Below are positions 14,717 through 16,367 of a DNA stretch of 16,367 nt, piece after piece; the first letter of the stretch is position 1, and every line of letters starts with the position of its first letter. Below the pieces are notes generated by a model, which saw only the letters and a list, made by a program, of their open reading frames with translations, was not told where the DNA came from and made no database searches. The translations under genes and the position numbers were made by a program. Origin of the DNA: an uncultured Collinsella sp. (GTDB lineage: Bacteria; Actinomycetota; Coriobacteriia; Coriobacteriales; Coriobacteriaceae); assembly GCA_958370325.1 (NCBI GenBank), contig CATXJW010000041.1, positions 1 through 16,367 on the forward strand, read 5' to 3'.

Positions 14717-14746
14717 AAAATGGGCGCCCGAATCACTCGGACGCCC
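14715..14746 (-). terminator. intrinsic terminator of the minus-strand yhbY-like gene
   Basis: Read on the minus strand, GGGCGTCCGA and TCGGGCGCCC form a 10-bp stem with one G-U pair (14746-14737 with 14731-14722) and a 5-base loop, followed by A and six T. The T-tract overlaps the stop codon of the convergent large regulator gene. On the plus strand the hairpin has a C-A mismatch and no U-tract. Confidence 0.85.
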
Positions 14747-14775
14747 GCAGTCTTGCTCGATATGACCAGTCGGTT

Positions 14776-15075
14776 TTAGACGAGCTTGATCTTCTCGATA
14801 TCCTTGCGCGAGGACTCGCGATACAGCGAGAACTTGCGTCCGATAACCTGAACGACGTCGGCGTGGCAGCGCTCGGCGAGCTCCTCGGCGGCCTCACGGG
14901 CAGAAAGGCTGGAGCCGTCCAGCACGGAGCACTTAACGAGCTCGTGCTTCTCCAGGTAGGCGACCGTCTGCTCGACGGTACCCTCGTTGACATCGGACTT
15001 ACCGATGATGATGGCGGGGTTGAGGTGATGGGCCATGCTGCGAAGCTGCTTGACCTGGGCTCCTGTCAGTGCCAT
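14776..15075 (-). CDS. YhbY/CRS1-type RNA-binding protein
   Basis: This 99-residue protein is a single CRM (YhbY) domain, a small RNA-binding fold linked to large ribosomal subunit assembly. Typical features are the N-terminal LTGAQVKQLRSMAHHLNP, the glycine-rich loop IIIGKSDV after it, VKCSVL in the middle and IGRKFSLYR near the end. In the family the first of these loops (here IGK) contacts RNA. The start was set at the ATG giving MALTGAQ; a GTG 33 bases upstream would add residues not seen in the family. The ribosome site is only moderate (AAAGCGAGAA). It lies downstream of the methyltransferase gene in the same direction, separated by about 160 bases, so they may share a transcript. Confidence 0.92.
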   Translation of the reverse strand: MALTGAQVKQLRSMAHHLNPAIIIGKSDVNEGTVEQTVAYLEKHELVKCSVLDGSSLSAREAAEELAERCHADVVQVIGRKFSLYRESSRKDIEKIKLV

Positions 15076-15233
15076 GGGTTCTCGCTTTCTATGTATGGGG
15101 CGCCCCACAATGGGGCCTTAATCTACGTGAGCGGTCCCACGATAGCGCAGGAACGGCGTGGTGTGGAGCGCGTTTGCCCAGTTCGCAAAGAATGCGGATG
15201 CCGGGCGGGAATACGATGCAAGATTTAGATGGG

Positions 15234-16121
15234 CTACGGGCGGGGTACGGAGACCGGCTCCCAGGCGATAAACGCCCAACGGACCTTGCGGACGTGGTCG
15301 AGCATGTAGCGTCCCTGCGGTACGCCCTTGGATCCCGGCTCACCGGCATGGGGGTTCTCGATCATGTGGTGGGCGATATAGTCGCGCAGGCGGTCGATCT
15401 TGTCCTCGTTGCCATGCTCGAGCATGCGAGAAAAGTCCGCCACGCCCGCCTCGAGACTATCGAAGGTGTCGCGACGGGGCGATTCAAAATACGTGACCTG
15501 CGGCAGCGCACCCATCTGAATAAGGATGTTAAAGGCATACACAAAACCATTACTGCAGGTAACCGAGGCGCCGATGGCGTTCATCAGGTGCAGGTCATAA
15601 CGCGGGCTGGAGTTGGCGACCATCGTGACAGCACAACGCCGACGAGCCGTTCGATCAAGCTTGGCAAGTGCCCCCTTCAGGTCGTTCGTAGTAACCGAGC
15701 GACTCGCAAAGGCAACATCAACAGCCTTGGCAACCGGCCCAACCAGATCCCAATCGTCATCCCAAGCAAGCTCAAGCGGTGTAATGCGCTCCTCGAGCCC
15801 ATAGAACTCAATGCCGGCATCAAGCGTGCCCAACATTGCAGGGGAAAAGTCAGCAGCAATTACAGGATGCCCAGCCTGAGCAAGCGGAATAGCAATCGAC
15901 CCAGCCCCACACCCCATATCCAGCACCGACTCGCCAGGCTCAAGCGCCAACAGCTTTATAAAATCCCGCGCATAAGGGGCAGTCTCCAGCGGACGAAAAT
16001 GCCGAGCCCGCTTATCCCACTCAAAAGAATCATCAGTCCGATGTCGAGCGGCCTGCAGACGCATCCATTCGCCATTCCAATCAGCAGAAAGAAGCTCAGA
16101 GCGAGCATCCCCATCAACCAC
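15234..16121 (-). CDS. class I SAM-dependent methyltransferase
   Basis: This 295-residue predicted cytoplasmic methyltransferase has the Rossmann motif I VLDMGCGAG (66-74, D68) and a downstream acidic residue D91 (VIAADFS), which bind S-adenosylmethionine. The rest of the fold continues through DVAFASRSV, and the C-terminal region is family-specific. The substrate is not evident. The start was taken as GTG at 16121 because AGGAGG lies seven bases before it; the longer open frame up to 16304 would run through a terminator-like hairpin and reads as low-complexity non-protein sequence. Wobble choice changes along the gene: roughly the first 170 codons favour T-ending codons, the remainder C or G endings like the neighbours. 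Confidence 0.9.
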   Translation of the reverse strand: MVDGDARSELLSADWNGEWMRLQAARHRTDDSFEWDKRARHFRPLETAPYARDFIKLLALEPGESVLDMGCGAGSIAIPLAQAGHPVIAADFSPAMLGTLDAGIEFYGLEERITPLELAWDDDWDLVGPVAKAVDVAFASRSVTTNDLKGALAKLDRTARRRCAVTMVANSSPRYDLHLMNAIGASVTCSNGFVYAFNILIQMGALPQVTYFESPRRDTFDSLEAGVADFSRMLEHGNEDKIDRLRDYIAHHMIENPHAGEPGSKGVPQGRYMLDHVRKVRWAFIAWEPVSVPRP

Positions 16122-16140
16122 GGGCCAACCTCCTAGCAAC

Positions 16141-16171
16141 AAAAAGCGACTCCTCCCAAAAGAAGAGCCGC
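16141..16171 (-). terminator. terminator-like hairpin just upstream of the methyltransferase ribosome site
   Basis: On the minus strand GCGGCTCTTCT (16171-16161) pairs with GGAGGAGTCGC (16156-16146) over about 11 bp including three G-U pairs, and TTTTT follows. It ends only six bases before the AGGAGG of the methyltransferase. It is either the end of an upstream unit or an attenuator inside the methyltransferase leader. Confidence 0.7.
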
Positions 16172-16328
16172 AACCAGCATATATCAGAAAGAACCGATCC
16201 AACGCCAAACCGCCGTACCAGCCAAGTGGTGCAGGAGCGAAGCAACTGCAACCGGGATAGAACCCAACTGAGGTCCCGTTGTGCGGGAGCCCCGGGGAGG
16301 GCAAATATATAAGGTCGATCGCGAGTTC
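16172..16328 (-). promoter_or_regulatory. structured region upstream of the methyltransferase, possible leader RNA
   Basis: On the minus strand an AT-rich TTATATATT near 16313-16305 could be a -10 box. The following 130 bases fold locally: CTCCCG/CGGGA around CACAA, and TGCAG/CTGCA around TTGCTTCGCTC. No believable protein is encoded on either strand. With the terminator-like hairpin next in line, this could be a regulatory leader; I recognise no known riboswitch. Confidence 0.35.
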
Positions 16329-16366
16329 CGCACGAGCCGGAGAGCACTTAATGTGCTCTCCGTGCG
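16329..16366. repeat. long hairpin at the window end
   Basis: GGAGAGCAC/GTGCTCTCC (16339-16347 with 16353-16361) around TTAAT is perfect. An outer CGCAC/GTGCG (16329-16333 with 16362-16366) extends it past a 5-base bulge. Bases beyond 16367 are needed to tell a plus-strand terminator from other uses. Confidence 0.6.
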
Positions 16367-16367
16367 A

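Noticed and set aside
14722..14746. Plus-strand terminator for the large regulator
   Set aside because: On the plus strand the stem has a C-A mismatch and is followed by GCAGTC with no U-tract; it works properly only on the minus strand.
15069..16136. 355-residue open frame on the plus strand opposite the methyltransferase
   Set aside because: The minus strand encodes clear SAM-binding motifs and has AGGAGG before the start; the plus frame shows no known domain.
16195..16215. T-box riboswitch, suggested by TGGTACGGCGG on the minus strand
   Set aside because: The T-box TGGNACCGCG is not exactly matched, no specifier stem was found, and a methyltransferase is not a typical T-box gene.
16122..16304. 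N-terminal extension of the methyltransferase to an upstream ATG
   Set aside because: It would translate through a terminator-like hairpin, gives Gly/Phe/Trp-rich sequence unlike this family, and ignores the good ribosome site before GTG 16121.

Overview
The window looks like chromosome from a GC-rich Gram-positive of the class Coriobacteriia (Actinomycetota), most likely Collinsella or a close relative. This rests on gene order and protein style, not on a database search. The order rplM-rpsI-glmM is an actinobacterial arrangement. A small glycine-rich membrane protein sits directly before a heavy-metal P-type ATPase. A very large STAND/winged-helix/BTAD regulator of a kind common in Coriobacteriia is also present. 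Most genes use C- or G-ending codons.

Layout. (1) 1-2283: two half-transporters of an exporter-fold ABC system, the first cut by the window edge. (2) 2315-4889: a metal-handling unit, with a strong -35 promoter, a 20-bp near-palindrome at the expected start site, a small membrane protein (81 aa), a P1B-type ATPase (691 aa) and a strong terminator. (3) 4888-5322 (minus): an unknown 144-aa helical protein with an internal repeat. (4) 5560-5965: ssrA (tmRNA) with its terminator, followed by 440 bp of non-coding repeats that carry inverted copies of the tmRNA 3' end. (5) 6362-7240: a patatin-like lipid hydrolase. (6) 7304-8313: ribosomal proteins L13 and S9 with promoter and terminator. (7) 8363-11328: glmM, a stand-alone glucose-type EIIA, a 270-nt structured leader, and nagB. 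(8) 11330-14716: a 450-bp regulatory region and a 998-aa STAND ATPase/winged-helix/BTAD regulator. (9) 14715-16367 (minus): a YhbY-type RNA-binding protein and a SAM-dependent methyltransferase preceded by a leader containing a terminator-like hairpin.

How the genes fit together. GlmM uses glucosamine-6-phosphate for cell-wall precursor synthesis, NagB sends the same metabolite to glycolysis, and EIIA feeds phosphate into PTS sugar uptake, so 8363-11269 is an amino-sugar/PTS neighbourhood. L13, S9, tmRNA and YhbY all serve the ribosome. The small protein plus P-type ATPase resembles, in size, order and sequence pattern, the mycobacterial PacL/Ctp metal-efflux pairs. Together with its apparent operator it is the most promising candidate for a little-described system here. 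Other points for follow-up are the repeats behind ssrA, the nagB leader and the control region of the large regulator. No transposase, integrase, CRISPR array or tRNA gene was seen.
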